Notes: generated by a model from the sequence alone, not told the origin. DNA of 64,000 nt from Rhodopirellula sp. SM50 (GCF_002289565.1 NZ_NTFY01000067.1:50662-114661), one strand, 5' to 3'. Counted from the stretch's first letter, positions 30,540 through 39,297 are shown. Translations and numbers: made by a program.

Positions 30540-30980
30540 TCATTCGGTGGCGTAGAGGACGCGGTCGGCGCCGGCGGCGCGGGCCGCGTCGTAGGCGGCG
30601 ACGGTGCGATCCATCGTGACTTCGCTCTCCGGGTCGATGATCACCGGTGGCTGCACGCCCAACGCGATCACTTCGGCCAACCGCGATTGCAATACCTCGA
30701 CCGATTCGATCCGCTGGCCGCCGAACTCGATCACGGGCAATCCGTTCCGTACCAACAGCTTGACCACGATCTCGTCAAATGCCTCTACCGGAGGCGGCTG
30801 GTCGGTGTTGGCTTCGCTGCCGCCGGCGGGGACTTCGGCCAAGGCACTCGGTAAGTCGTACTCGGGAGTCTCGAAACTGCTGGTCCAAACGAAGAAGATC
30901 AGCAGCAAAAAAACGACGTCGATCATCGGCGTCATTTTGACTTCCAAGGCACCCGTTCGACCATGGCTGGGTAATCGCAT
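30540..30980 (-). CDS. ExbD/TolR-family biopolymer transport protein (second of pair)
   Basis: I chose the ATG at 30980 (MRLPSHGRTGALEVKMTPMI), 4 bp after the stop of the first exbD. The 146-residue protein has the ExbD plan: a short cytoplasmic tail, one membrane span with its conserved Asp (MIDVVFLLLIFFVWTSSFET, residues about 20-39) and a periplasmic domain ending in DPESEVTMDRTVAAYDAARA. ExbD works with ExbB and TonB to use the proton gradient at the outer membrane. Neither ExbB nor TonB is in the window. The two ExbD proteins may form a heteromeric partner set, as often seen in planctomycetes. Confidence 0.93.
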   Translation of the reverse strand: MRLPSHGRTGALEVKMTPMIDVVFLLLIFFVWTSSFETPEYDLPSALAEVPAGGSEANTDQPPPVEAFDEIVVKLLVRNGLPVIEFGGQRIESVEVLQSRLAEVIALGVQPPVIIDPESEVTMDRTVAAYDAARAAGADRVLYATE

Positions 30981-30984
30981 CACG

Positions 30985-31401
30985 CTAACCCTGTTCCTTG
31001 ACGGCCAATTTGATGTCCAATAACCCAAGCTCGGCCGATGCTTTCAAGATCGGCTCGATGCTTCCGTAGGGAACCTCGCCATCGGTGCGGATTCGCAGGG
31101 ACGCCGATTCGCCGTCACGACGTACCACGTCGTTCAGGATCGCATCGAGTCCGGCGTCGTCGAGTATTTTGCCGCCGACGAGTCGTTGACGGTCGCGGTT
31201 GACGGTGATGGTCACCGAAACCGGGTCGATGCTGAGCGGGTTGTGCGTCGATGCGACGGGCAGCTCGACGGGCAATCGCGACTCCTGTCGCGCCAGGTGG
31301 CTGGACACCAGGAAGAAGATGATCAGCAGAAACACGACGTCGATCATCGGCGTCATGTTGGCACCGGTGAACGGTCGGTTCTGCTGATTGGGAATCTTCA
31401 T
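30985..31401 (-). CDS. ExbD/TolR-family biopolymer transport protein (first of pair)
   Basis: The 138-residue protein has the same plan as its neighbour: NRPFTGANMTPMIDVVFLLI with the proton-path Asp, the membrane span continuing IFFLVSSHLARQESRLPVE, then a periplasmic domain (VTITVNRDRQRLVGGKILDD, EVPYGSIEPILKASAELGLL, ending DIKLAVKEQG). Its stop lies 4 bp before the second exbD start, so both are one transcript on the minus strand. No exbB lies upstream: the next 270 bp are repeat DNA and then transketolase. Confidence 0.93.
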   Translation of the reverse strand: MKIPNQQNRPFTGANMTPMIDVVFLLIIFFLVSSHLARQESRLPVELPVASTHNPLSIDPVSVTITVNRDRQRLVGGKILDDAGLDAILNDVVRRDGESASLRIRTDGEVPYGSIEPILKASAELGLLDIKLAVKEQG

Positions 31402-31482
31402 CGGCTCGGCGGCCTGTTGATTAAAACCGAACGGTCATGGGATCAGCCCGTTCGCGTCAGCGTCCGACCTGCTTCGGAAGTC

Positions 31483-31645
31483 ACCCTCCCTCTGGGAGGG
31501 TCGCGGAGGAGTTTACGACGACGCGGGGAGGGTCTCTGTGGCTCGGAATCGCTCAGCGACGACCGCTCGACCCTCCCCTCGCTGCGCTCGACCCTCCCTG
31601 CCAGGGAGGGTGACTGAAGTTGTGTCGATACCGATGGCCAGGGGG
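31483..31645. repeat. Family E repeat, copy 2
   Basis: Inverted ends CTCTGGGAGGGTC and GACCCTCCCTGCCAGG enclose gtggctcggaatcgctcagc. By eye it is about 85% identical to 711-870. Nothing else is seen between 31402 and 31673. Confidence 0.9.
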
Positions 31646-31673
31646 AGAGTGACGACAACCCGTGGATAACGCT

Positions 31674-33719
31674 TCAACCTCCGGCGGCTGCGATCACGGC
31701 GTCTTCGTTGATGCCGAAGTGCTCGTAGACTTCTGAATAAGGTCCGCTGGCGCCGTAGCCGGACATGCCGACAAACTTGCCTTGCAGCCCGATCCAGCGG
31801 TCCCAAGACATTCTCAGCCCCGCTTCGACGGCCACGCGGTTGGTGACTGCCGGCGGCAACACTTGATCTTGGTAGGCTTGGCTTTGCTCGGCAAAGATGT
31901 CCATGCAAGGCATGCTGACGACGCGGACCTTCTTGCCGGCTGCGGTCAGTTTTTCGGCGGCCGTGACGCACAGTCCCAGTTCGCTGCCGCTGCCCATCAA
32001 GATCACATCCGGTGTGCCTTCGCAGTCCGACAGCACGTAACCACCCTTGGCACATCCCGTTGCGGCGGCGTATTTGGTTCGGCACAGCGTGGCCATGTTT
32101 TGACGCGACAGCACCATCGCGGCGGGATGATCGGTGATCTCCATCGCGGCTCGATAGCACTCGGCGACTTCGTTGGCGTCACCGGGGCGGAACACATTCA
32201 GTCCCGGAATCGCACGGCACGCCGAGAGGTGTTCGACCGGTTGGTGGGTCGGACCGTCTTCGCCGACGCCGATCGAATCGTGCGTCAGGATGTACAGGAT
32301 CGGCTGGTGCATGATCGACGACAGTCGCATCGCGCCACGCATGTAGTCGGTAAAGACGAAGAACGTCGCCGCGTAGCCTCGCAGACCCGTCAGGCAGATG
32401 CCGTTGACGATGCCGGCCATGGCGTGCTCGCGGATACCGAAGTGCAGGTTGCGACCGGCGTACTGACTCGGCAAGAAGTCTCCGGCGCCGTCGAACTTCA
32501 AATCGCTCTTGTTGCTCGGTGCCAAGTCGGCCGAACCGCCGATCATGAAAGGCACGTTCTTGGCGATCGCGTTGAGCACCTTGCCGCTGCTGTTTCGTGT
32601 CGCGTCGCCTTTTTCGCTGGCTTCGAATTCCGGGATGTCTTTGTCCCAGCCCTCGGGCAACTTGCGATCGAAGATCGCTTGCAACTCGGCCGCCTTTTCG
32701 GGGTTGGCCGACTGGTACGCCGCCCAGGTTTCATTCCATTTTTGGTAATCGGCGGCACCGCGCTGGCCGAGGTTATTGGCGAAGTGCTCGATGACGCCGT
32801 CGGGGATGTGGAATTTCTCTTCGGGCGGAAAACCGTAGGCTTTCTTGGCCAGCTCGACTTCGTCCCAGCCCAACGGCGCCCCGTGTGCTCCGTGCGTGTT
32901 TTGCTTGTTCGGGGCACCCCAGCCGATGATCGTCTTGCAGATGATGATGGTCGGCTTGTCGGTGCAGCTGCGGAAACTTTCGATCGCCTTGGACAGGTTG
33001 GACAATTCGTTGACGTCGGAGACGTGAACGACGTTCCAGCCGAGGCCTTCGAATCGTTTGCCGACGTCTTCGGAGAACGACAAACTGGTGTCGCCTTCGA
33101 TCGTGATGCTGTTGTCGTCGTACAGCCAACACAGGTTGTCCAGTTTCAGGTGCCCGGCGACCGAAGCGGCTTCGCAGGCGACGCCTTCCATCAAGTCGCC
33201 GTCGCTGCAGAGGGCAAAGACGTTGTAATCGAACAGCTTGTGTTGGTCGGTGTTGTAGTTTTCGGCCAGCCACTTTTGGCTCATCGCCATTCCGACACTG
33301 TTGCTGACGCCCGCACCGAGCGGCCCGGTTGTGGTTTCGATTCCCGCCGCTTCGGCGTATTCCGGGTGCCCGGCACAAACGCTTCCGATCTGACGAAAGT
33401 TCTTGATGTCGTCCAGCTTGATCGACAGTTCGTCCAACACGTTGCCGTCTTTGTCGGTCGCTTTGACGCCGGCCAGGTGCAGGGTGCTGTAGAGCAACAT
33501 CGACGCGTGACCGCAGGACAGCACGAACCGGTCACGGTTAGGCCAATTCGGATGCGATGGATCATATTGCATCGTGTGATTGAACAACTGATAGGCGATC
33601 GGTGCCAGCGCCATCGGTGTCCCGGGGTGACCGCTGTTGGCAGTCTGGACCGCATCCATGCTGAGGGAGCGAATGGTGTCGACCGCGAGGGTCTCAAGAT
33701 CAGTCGATGCAACACTCAT
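31674..33719 (-). CDS. tkt: Transketolase
   Basis: The 681-residue enzyme starts at ATG 33719 (MSVASTDLETLAVDTIRSLS); the frame is open further upstream but not protein-like. Motifs: SGHPGTPMALAPIAYQLFNH, substrate-binding DRFVLSCGHASMLLYS, the thiamine-diphosphate motif GDLMEGVACEAASVAGHLKL with DDNSITIEGDTS, the pyrimidine domain FVFTDYMRGAMRLSS, and HDSIGVGEDGPTHQPVEHLS. It moves two-carbon units between sugar phosphates in the pentose phosphate pathway, in the cytoplasm. Length and all three domains are normal. It is transcribed alone and separated from the btaB operon by about 300 bp that shows no further gene. Confidence 0.97.
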   Translation of the reverse strand: MSVASTDLETLAVDTIRSLSMDAVQTANSGHPGTPMALAPIAYQLFNHTMQYDPSHPNWPNRDRFVLSCGHASMLLYSTLHLAGVKATDKDGNVLDELSIKLDDIKNFRQIGSVCAGHPEYAEAAGIETTTGPLGAGVSNSVGMAMSQKWLAENYNTDQHKLFDYNVFALCSDGDLMEGVACEAASVAGHLKLDNLCWLYDDNSITIEGDTSLSFSEDVGKRFEGLGWNVVHVSDVNELSNLSKAIESFRSCTDKPTIIICKTIIGWGAPNKQNTHGAHGAPLGWDEVELAKKAYGFPPEEKFHIPDGVIEHFANNLGQRGAADYQKWNETWAAYQSANPEKAAELQAIFDRKLPEGWDKDIPEFEASEKGDATRNSSGKVLNAIAKNVPFMIGGSADLAPSNKSDLKFDGAGDFLPSQYAGRNLHFGIREHAMAGIVNGICLTGLRGYAATFFVFTDYMRGAMRLSSIMHQPILYILTHDSIGVGEDGPTHQPVEHLSACRAIPGLNVFRPGDANEVAECYRAAMEITDHPAAMVLSRQNMATLCRTKYAAATGCAKGGYVLSDCEGTPDVILMGSGSELGLCVTAAEKLTAAGKKVRVVSMPCMDIFAEQSQAYQDQVLPPAVTNRVAVEAGLRMSWDRWIGLQGKFVGMSGYGASGPYSEVYEHFGINEDAVIAAAGG

Positions 33720-34030
33720 TTTGCGTGGTCTATTTCGTCGAGAGAGGAAGAAAATTTCGTTTCGGCCAGCCGCAAAAGGTACCGCGTTTGTGGCAATTTC
33801 GAAAGGGTCGACGGACAACCGTCAGGTCAACACCCCGCTTTTCCCGGCCCAGAGACGTGATTTTTTTGAAAATCGGACGGAGATTTCGATCCCCCGATTG
33901 CCGGCGAGCAAGCGTCGTGCTCGACGGGGATCGCCTGTTCGGATCGGTGCACGCCGCAGCCGACGGGACCAAGCGAATGGTTGCCGGGATGTCGGCGCAA
34001 CCCGTAGGCCCTGAGGTCAGGCTGAGATGG

Positions 34031-34105
34031 ACCCACCGATGGCAGCGCGAACCCACGGATGGAGAGCAGCCTGGGATCCGTGGGTTCGCGCTGCCATCCG
34101 TGGGT
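34031..34105. repeat. 75-bp palindrome with 30-bp arms
   Basis: Arms at 34031-34060 and 34076-34105 are inverted copies with a single mismatch. Each arm contains two ACCCACGGAT-type boxes around ggcagcgcga. The 15-bp loop is gagagcagcctgg plus flanks. It lies where homology of the third gene of the btaAB operon ends, so it could be an insertion or act as a transcript terminator. Confidence 0.95.
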
Positions 34106-34396
34106 GTTATTCAACTCGCTTGCAGGGTACTGCCATGGAACACAACACCGGTGCGGCCACTCGCCACACGCCGACGGCAGCCCGAATCCAGTCACCACCA
34201 ATGCGAGCGATCCGTAGTGATGGTCAAAGTGCCAGACGTAGAGCCCCAAGAGTTGCGTCAGCGCGAGCGTTTTGAAAAACATCGCGTCGCGCCGAAACGT
34301 GCCAAAGGAAACGGGTGTCCGTTCCTGCAACGTTCCGATGTAGATCGCGTAGTGAACGAAACTCGTTGTCGCCGGGACAAGGGTCTCAACGGACAT
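34106..34396 (-). pseudogene. Truncated membrane protein, possible PEMT-like methyltransferase remnant, third gene of the btaAB operon
   Basis: The ATG at 34396 overlaps the btaB stop by 11 bp, as expected for a coupled gene. About 75 residues look like real protein: MSVETLVPATTSFVHYAIYI, FGTFRRDAMFFKTLALTQLL, GLYVWHFDHHYGSLALVVTG, with at least two hydrophobic segments. After VTGFGL the sequence stops looking protein-like, and the frame runs through a 75-bp palindrome into unrelated DNA (formally open to 33827). The N-terminal pattern recalls small phospholipid N-methyltransferase or isoprenylcysteine-methyltransferase-like membrane proteins, but the diagnostic C-terminal SAM motif is missing. 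That assignment is a guess. The truncation is what I can support. Confidence 0.5.
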
Positions 34397-35186
34397 CGGT
34401 GCCTCGCTTCGTCCCGACAAACAAATAGTAGGGCGCTCGGATCAACGGCAGATAGGGAACTTTTCCCAGTCGCTCGCTAAAACGCGTGACCTCAAACTTG
34501 CGGTGCAGCATGGCGGTGTGATCGGCGCTGAGGTAAACATTATCCGCACCAAACCAATGGGTCCAGAACGATCGGCGGAGCCAGTGATGTTGCCGATGCC
34601 CGTGGGCGGCGTACTTTCGCGACACATAAAAATCCACGACACCGATCACCCCGCCCGGTTTCAGGATCCGATACGCCCGTTCGATCGCTTCGAACCAATC
34701 GGGGATCATGGTCAGGGAATAGGAAAACGTCACGATGTCGGCGCTTTCGTCGGCATGATCCCAACGCGTCACATCGGCCAATGCAACCTGGGCATTGGTG
34801 ATGCCCGCGTCGCTCAACCGGTCGCGTGCGACGTCCAGCAAGGACGGCGAAAGATCGACCACATGAATGTGCCTTAAACCCGCGCAGCGATCGCCGGCCC
34901 GCAGGATGTTTTCGCCGGTTCCGGCCCCCAGGTCGGCCCAAACCCCACCGGTCGGGAAATCCAGGCCGTCGATCAATTCGTCACGACCGTGTAGCAGACG
35001 TGAACGAAACGAATCGTAGTCGGACGCCTGGCCACTGTAGAAACTCTCCAACCGCTCGGCGTGCGTCTTTCCCCGTACCGGATGAGCCAGCAGGTGCCAG
35101 ATGACGCGCAGGTCGCTGGCCCAGGCCGATTTCTGGACCACGGTCTGTCGGTTGCCGGTGCCCTTGGTGATGCCCGTGCTGCTCAT
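34386..35186 (-). CDS. btaB: BtaB-like SAM-dependent methyltransferase (betaine lipid synthesis)
   Basis: The 266-residue class I methyltransferase has the SAM motif VWADLGAGTGENILRAGDRC (about 81-100), an acidic strand end in IHVVDLSPSLLDVARDRL, NAQVALADVTRWDH and a Tyr-rich region (VTFSYSLTMIPDWFEAIERA, YRILKPGGVIGVVDFYVS) typical of BtaB. BtaB adds three methyl groups to diacylglyceryl-homoserine, giving the phosphorus-free lipid DGTS. The start overlaps the btaA stop by 4 bp (ATGA), so translation is coupled. The substrate assignment rests mainly on this partnership with a clear BtaA. The protein acts at the cytoplasmic face of the membrane. Confidence 0.9.
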   Translation of the reverse strand: MSSTGITKGTGNRQTVVQKSAWASDLRVIWHLLAHPVRGKTHAERLESFYSGQASDYDSFRSRLLHGRDELIDGLDFPTGGVWADLGAGTGENILRAGDRCAGLRHIHVVDLSPSLLDVARDRLSDAGITNAQVALADVTRWDHADESADIVTFSYSLTMIPDWFEAIERAYRILKPGGVIGVVDFYVSRKYAAHGHRQHHWLRRSFWTHWFGADNVYLSADHTAMLHRKFEVTRFSERLGKVPYLPLIRAPYYLFVGTKRGTDVR

Positions 35187-36409
35187 GCTGCGACACCGTT
35201 CAGATCGGCGATGTAGAAGCTGCCGTAGGTGTGGACACGATCGGTGACATGCAACTGAGCCGCCAATTCTTTTTGGTAGCGAAGCAGTTCTCCCAGTTGG
35301 ACGTGGGTGCCGTTGGCTTGGACCGTCAAGGGATCGACGAAGTCAACATCCAGTGCCGCACTGCGCCACAGGATCCGCGTGTGTTGGGCCGATCGGTCGA
35401 TGATGCTCTGCCATTCCGCGGCCAGCAAATCGGGGTGTCGTTCGTACAGCCAATCCATGTGGTCGAGCAAGACGAATCGCGAGACGGGCGCGTCATGGAC
35501 GCGCAGAAACGATTCCACCGTGTTGTTGTGGGTCGTCACACGGTCCACCAATCCTCTGCGAAGTTGGTCAAAACCCTCAGGTGTCAGATATTCCGGGCAA
35601 CAAGACGGCGTGTAGCTGCCGGTCAGATAGACACGCCAAAAGTAGTTGTCCTTCAGCGGGATCTTCTTGAACACCGTCTCGATTCGATCTTGGATAAAAC
35701 GCCCGATGCCGCCGGGATAGCCGCGGTCGATTTGCATCCGCTGACTTCGCGGGACTCCCAACATCGCCAACGTCGTGTCGCGACGCAGCACCCACCGCAT
35801 CGGTTTGGAGAACAACTGCTCCGAGACGCCGCGTGCGTCGTAGATCTCGGCTTGCTCCTGGACCGTTTCGGCCGAAAGGATTTCTTGAACCGATTCGCGC
35901 AGCCCCTGCGGCCGGTTGAGATAACCGTTGATCATCCAGGCAAAGAAGCCCGACGTTCCCCGAAAATAAAAACTCTTGCGTCGTGCTGACCCGTCAAAGA
36001 AGTCGAGTCGTCGATCCCAAATCGCACGATCGGAACCACGCAGCGCCGGACGCACTCGATCGTGGTAGATCGATTGCCAGTTCGGGTGCAGGCCCTTGCC
36101 GAAGATCTCAAAGAAATCTTCGTACTCCAACGTCCGGATGGCGGCCATTTTTAGTTCCAACAGCGCGTTCTGCATCGCGTTCATGTCGACCGCGTGCACC
36201 GCCCTGGGGGCCTGTAACGCGTAATCGAGCGCATTGCAGCCGGCCGACGTGATGACCAGTACCGTGTCCTCGGCGCCGAGGTCGAGCGCGCGACGATCCA
36301 GCCGCGGATCTTCCCAGCAGGTGTTGTAAACGAGGTTTCGCTGATGCACTGCGTTGAAGCAGCGTTTTCCAATCCATTCCGTGATCATTCCGGTGGTTTC
36401 CGTTGGCAA
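35183..36409 (-). CDS. btaA: BtaA: SAM:diacylglycerol 3-amino-3-carboxypropyl transferase (DUF3419)
   Basis: The 408-residue protein is a DUF3419 member: HQRNLVYNTCWEDPRLDRRA, DTVLVITSAGCNALDYALQA, VHAVDMNAMQNALLELKMAA, ENYEDFFEIFGKG-type region (YEDFFEIFGKGLHPNW), FYFRGTSGFFAWMINGYL and FVLLDHMDWLYERHPDLLAA. BtaA transfers the aminocarboxypropyl group of SAM to diacylglycerol, the first step of betaine-lipid (DGTS) synthesis. Length and motif order are normal. An internal ATG at 36388 (MITEWIG) is an alternative start. Its stop overlaps the btaB start, and the PlcP-like gene upstream on the same strand is 21 bp away, so the three genes look like one operon. Confidence 0.94.
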   Translation of the reverse strand: MPTETTGMITEWIGKRCFNAVHQRNLVYNTCWEDPRLDRRALDLGAEDTVLVITSAGCNALDYALQAPRAVHAVDMNAMQNALLELKMAAIRTLEYEDFFEIFGKGLHPNWQSIYHDRVRPALRGSDRAIWDRRLDFFDGSARRKSFYFRGTSGFFAWMINGYLNRPQGLRESVQEILSAETVQEQAEIYDARGVSEQLFSKPMRWVLRRDTTLAMLGVPRSQRMQIDRGYPGGIGRFIQDRIETVFKKIPLKDNYFWRVYLTGSYTPSCCPEYLTPEGFDQLRRGLVDRVTTHNNTVESFLRVHDAPVSRFVLLDHMDWLYERHPDLLAAEWQSIIDRSAQHTRILWRSAALDVDFVDPLTVQANGTHVQLGELLRYQKELAAQLHVTDRVHTYGSFYIADLNGVAA

Positions 36410-36430
36410 GGGTGTGTGTTGGGCGCCGAT

Positions 36431-37336
36431 TCAGTCGACGGAGGAAACGACACATTCGCGATCGGGGTTCGCTGCCGTGTCGTCAAAAAGAGATTCGTTG
36501 GTGAGCGGCTGCGGTTGAAACACCGCTCGGGCGACCGGGGTCGGCTGTCGTTGACCGAGTTGCATCACTTGGGGATCGCCGTAGCGGCTGACGAGTTCCA
36601 GGTTGCCGTTGTGGCGTTCGACCAGACCGGTGCAGTTCTCGACCCAGTCACCGGTATTGCAGTACAGCACCGAATCGGACCGTTTCATCACCGGCGTATG
36701 GATGTGTCCGCAGATCACGCCGTCGCAGTCTTTTTGATGAGCGTGGTGCATGATCTTGTCTTCGTAACGACTGATGAATTTCACCCCGCGTTTGACGCGG
36801 CCCTTGATCACCGCGCAGGCACCGTACGGGTTGCGGTCGTGGTGCAGAAATCGATTCTTGACCCAGCGGTTGAAGCTGAGGCAGGCGTCGTAAAAGCTGG
36901 AACTTCCTTTGGAAATCCACTGCGCCCGGGTTTCGAAAAAATCAAACAGGTCGCCGTGTGTGACCAGAAATCGCCATCCGTGGAGCGTTTCCAGAATGAA
37001 TTCGTCGGCGATGCGGACATCGGGAAATCCGGCCGGCATGACGCTGCGAAAGGACGCTTCACGCAGGAACGAATCGTGGTTGCCGGGGGTGTAGTGCAGC
37101 TGCGTCCCTTGCTGAACCAGATCCACCAAATGGCGGATGATGGCATCGCAGGGTTCGGTCCAGTGCCAACCCGAATTGATTTTCCAAGCGTCAAAGAAGT
37201 CGCCGACCAGGAATAACTTTTCCGGGCGATAACGCTGGAGAAACGCCAGGCATTCTTCCGTGCGTGCGTGCTTGCATCCCAAGTGGACATCACTGACAAG
37301 CAATGTCCGTACTGAAAGCGGTGAGGTCCCACTCAT
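36431..37336 (-). CDS. PlcP-like metallophosphoesterase (LpxH-related)
   Basis: The 301-residue protein has all calcineurin-type motifs: TLLVSDVHLGCKHART (Asp, His), LFLVGDFFDAWKI, LHYTPGNHDSFLRE, FLVTHGDLFDF and DGVICGHIHTPVMKR, then YCNTGDWVENCTGLVERHNG. It would commonly be annotated UDP-2,3-diacylglucosamine hydrolase. The NTGDWVExCTxxVE ending and the place directly before btaA fit PlcP, the phosphate-starvation phospholipase C of marine and soil bacteria that splits phospholipids to diacylglycerol, the BtaA substrate. This is inference from motif plus context. No Pho box was recognised in the 118 bp upstream. Confidence 0.85.
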   Translation of the reverse strand: MSGTSPLSVRTLLVSDVHLGCKHARTEECLAFLQRYRPEKLFLVGDFFDAWKINSGWHWTEPCDAIIRHLVDLVQQGTQLHYTPGNHDSFLREASFRSVMPAGFPDVRIADEFILETLHGWRFLVTHGDLFDFFETRAQWISKGSSSFYDACLSFNRWVKNRFLHHDRNPYGACAVIKGRVKRGVKFISRYEDKIMHHAHQKDCDGVICGHIHTPVMKRSDSVLYCNTGDWVENCTGLVERHNGNLELVSRYGDPQVMQLGQRQPTPVARAVFQPQPLTNESLFDDTAANPDRECVVSSVD

Positions 37337-37454
37337 GCCGATAACGCCTCTGCTCCTTGCGGAGTCGATGAATAACCGATTCCTTAGACAGGGCAGAGCG
37401 TATCAAAAGAGTGTTTCTATCTCGTTAATCCCAAACGCAGCTTTCGGTAAGAAC

Positions 37455-39095
37455 TCATTTATTTTCCGTGAGGCGTTGTTGTGCGATGTCGATCAGCGGT
37501 TTCAGGTCCGAATTCTCGCCGTACAGTTCGACCAGGCTGTACCAGATCTTGCGCGCCTCGACGACTTGGTTTTCACTGAGCAATTGATCGGCTTCGTCCA
37601 GTCGCGCCTGGACGATCTTTGCCGCATCGCTTTCGACGGCAGATTTTTCTTCCAGATTCGCGATTTGAAACCGCGCCGCATTGACGGCGGTTTCGTACTC
37701 CGGATCGTCGCCCAGCACCGTCACCATGCTGTGGTACATGTCGATCGCTTTGGCGAAATCGCCGTTGGCGGAATACTCTTGCGCCTGCTTGTGCAACAGT
37801 TCGCCTTGATTCTTCATCGGCAGGTTGTTCTTGATTTTGACCGACAACTGGTGCAAGAACTGTTTGACGTTGATCACGTCGATTTGTTGCTGAGCCCACT
37901 CGGCGTTCGGGCCGTCGGGAAAACGCACCAACAGTTCGCGCAGCGGTTCGTCTTCGGCTTCGGCCAACGCCTTGCGTGTGTCCATCGCGATCAGTCGTTC
38001 GGCACGATCACGGAGCGACTGTTCACTGGCGGGCCAGGCGACGTAGGCCAACAGCATCAACAACAAGACCAGGCCGCCCAACAGGAACCAGGGCTGGTCG
38101 TGCCAAACCGTGTTGTCGGGGACCTCGTCTTCTTCCTCGATGGCATTCAGATCGATGACGCCGCGTCCCAGCAACGTGCGCGCTTCGTCTTTGTCTTGTT
38201 GATTGGTGACTTGTAACGGGCTAAATCCGCTACTGGTGTGTTCGGCAACACTGGTACGTGAGAGGGATCGTTTGCGGACTTCCACCAACGCCATTTTGAC
38301 GGCGGTCGCGCTGGGCGGTCGGTTGGCCGGATCTTTTTCCAGCAATCGCATGATCAGCTTGTCGAACCAAATCGGACACTGCAACACGATCGAGGCCGGT
38401 GTCGGCGGTTGCTCGTGTTGCACGTTCTCGCGGACCTCTTGCATCGTCTCGCCGCTGATCGGCAAACGCCCCGTGATCGCCTGGTACAGCAACACGCCCA
38501 AGGCATACAGGTCGGCGGAAGGTTGTGGGGGTGGCACCGAGTTGCCGACGGCGACCGCGACGACTTCGGGTGGCTGTCGGGCCACTTGATCGATCGAAGG
38601 CGGACGAGGCGTGCGAAACGGTGATCCGAACCGATCGGTGCGAAGGTCTAACAAGACCGGCGCGAAGCCGGCGACGATGATCTTGTCCGGACAGATCGCC
38701 CCGTGAACCACGCCCTGGCCGTGCAGGTATTCCAACGCATCGGCGATGCCCTGGGCGATTTCCAAGACGTTTTCCCATGACAGTCGTCCCGTCCGCTCGA
38801 TCTGGCTGGAGAGTGTTTCGCCGTCGATCAACTCATACGCCAGATAAGCGTCGGTTTCCTCAAACCCGCCGCCATAACATTTCGCGATGCCGGGATGCGA
38901 CAGCGTCTTTAAGTGCTCCCATTCGTCGGCCAATAATCGCCGCGCTTCCGGCGTGCCGCCAAAGGGCGCCGAAAAAATCTTGACGGCGATCGACTTTTTT
39001 AACTGGACATGGATCGCACGCCACACCGAACTCGTCGACGGATGGTCGCCAAGTTTCGTTTCGATCGCGAGCGGGCCGAGGCGGCTTCGGGGCAT
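37455..39095 (-). CDS. Hanks-type kinase fold protein, probable pseudokinase, with TM and C-terminal helical domain
   Basis: The start at 39095 (MPRSRLGPLAIETKLGDHPS) puts the kinase domain at the N-terminus; an open frame to 39158 adds 21 residues. The ATP-binding Lys39 is present (IAVKIF), and so are the Glu of the C helix region (LADEWEHLKTLSHPGIAKCY) and an APE-like part. The catalytic HRD loop reads HGAICPDKI (residues 131-139, Asp replaced by Ala) and the DFG site reads LLDLRTDRF. The protein is therefore probably catalytically inactive. A membrane span lies at about 331-350 (PWFLLGGLVLLLMLLAYVAW). The last 190 residues are helical with TPR-like units (ALAEAEDEPLRELLVRFPDG, AIDMYHSMVTVLGDDPEYET) on the far side of the membrane. 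Confidence 0.82.
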   Translation of the reverse strand: MPRSRLGPLAIETKLGDHPSTSSVWRAIHVQLKKSIAVKIFSAPFGGTPEARRLLADEWEHLKTLSHPGIAKCYGGGFEETDAYLAYELIDGETLSSQIERTGRLSWENVLEIAQGIADALEYLHGQGVVHGAICPDKIIVAGFAPVLLDLRTDRFGSPFRTPRPPSIDQVARQPPEVVAVAVGNSVPPPQPSADLYALGVLLYQAITGRLPISGETMQEVRENVQHEQPPTPASIVLQCPIWFDKLIMRLLEKDPANRPPSATAVKMALVEVRKRSLSRTSVAEHTSSGFSPLQVTNQQDKDEARTLLGRGVIDLNAIEEEDEVPDNTVWHDQPWFLLGGLVLLLMLLAYVAWPASEQSLRDRAERLIAMDTRKALAEAEDEPLRELLVRFPDGPNAEWAQQQIDVINVKQFLHQLSVKIKNNLPMKNQGELLHKQAQEYSANGDFAKAIDMYHSMVTVLGDDPEYETAVNAARFQIANLEEKSAVESDAAKIVQARLDEADQLLSENQVVEARKIWYSLVELYGENSDLKPLIDIAQQRLTENK

Positions 39096-39297
39096 CGTGC
39101 AAGGGGTCGACAGCTGGGACGCAAAGGACAGAATCCATAGCATAACCTCTGATGACACAAAATGGATGGTGCGACAGGGTGGCGTTGCGTGACGTAGGCT
39201 TCAGTTCCGGTACAACCGCCGATCGATGCGGTCGACGGCTTTGCCGAATATTCCAGTCCTGACGATCCGATCGCCACCCGACATTTCGCAACACACC

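Noticed and set aside
31782..33860. A very long open frame (692 codons) on the plus strand opposite transketolase
   Set aside because: It mirrors the codon pattern of tkt (high GC at third positions of the real gene), has no recognisable domain and lies fully antisense to a certain gene.
33827..34105. Continuation of the third btaAB-operon frame past the palindrome
   Set aside because: The frame is formally open, but the residues after the palindrome have no protein character and overlap the region upstream of tkt.
37337..37454. Pho box upstream of the plcP-btaAB operon
   Set aside because: No pair of CTGTCAT-like direct repeats with 4-bp spacing was found, so phosphate control is only inferred from function.
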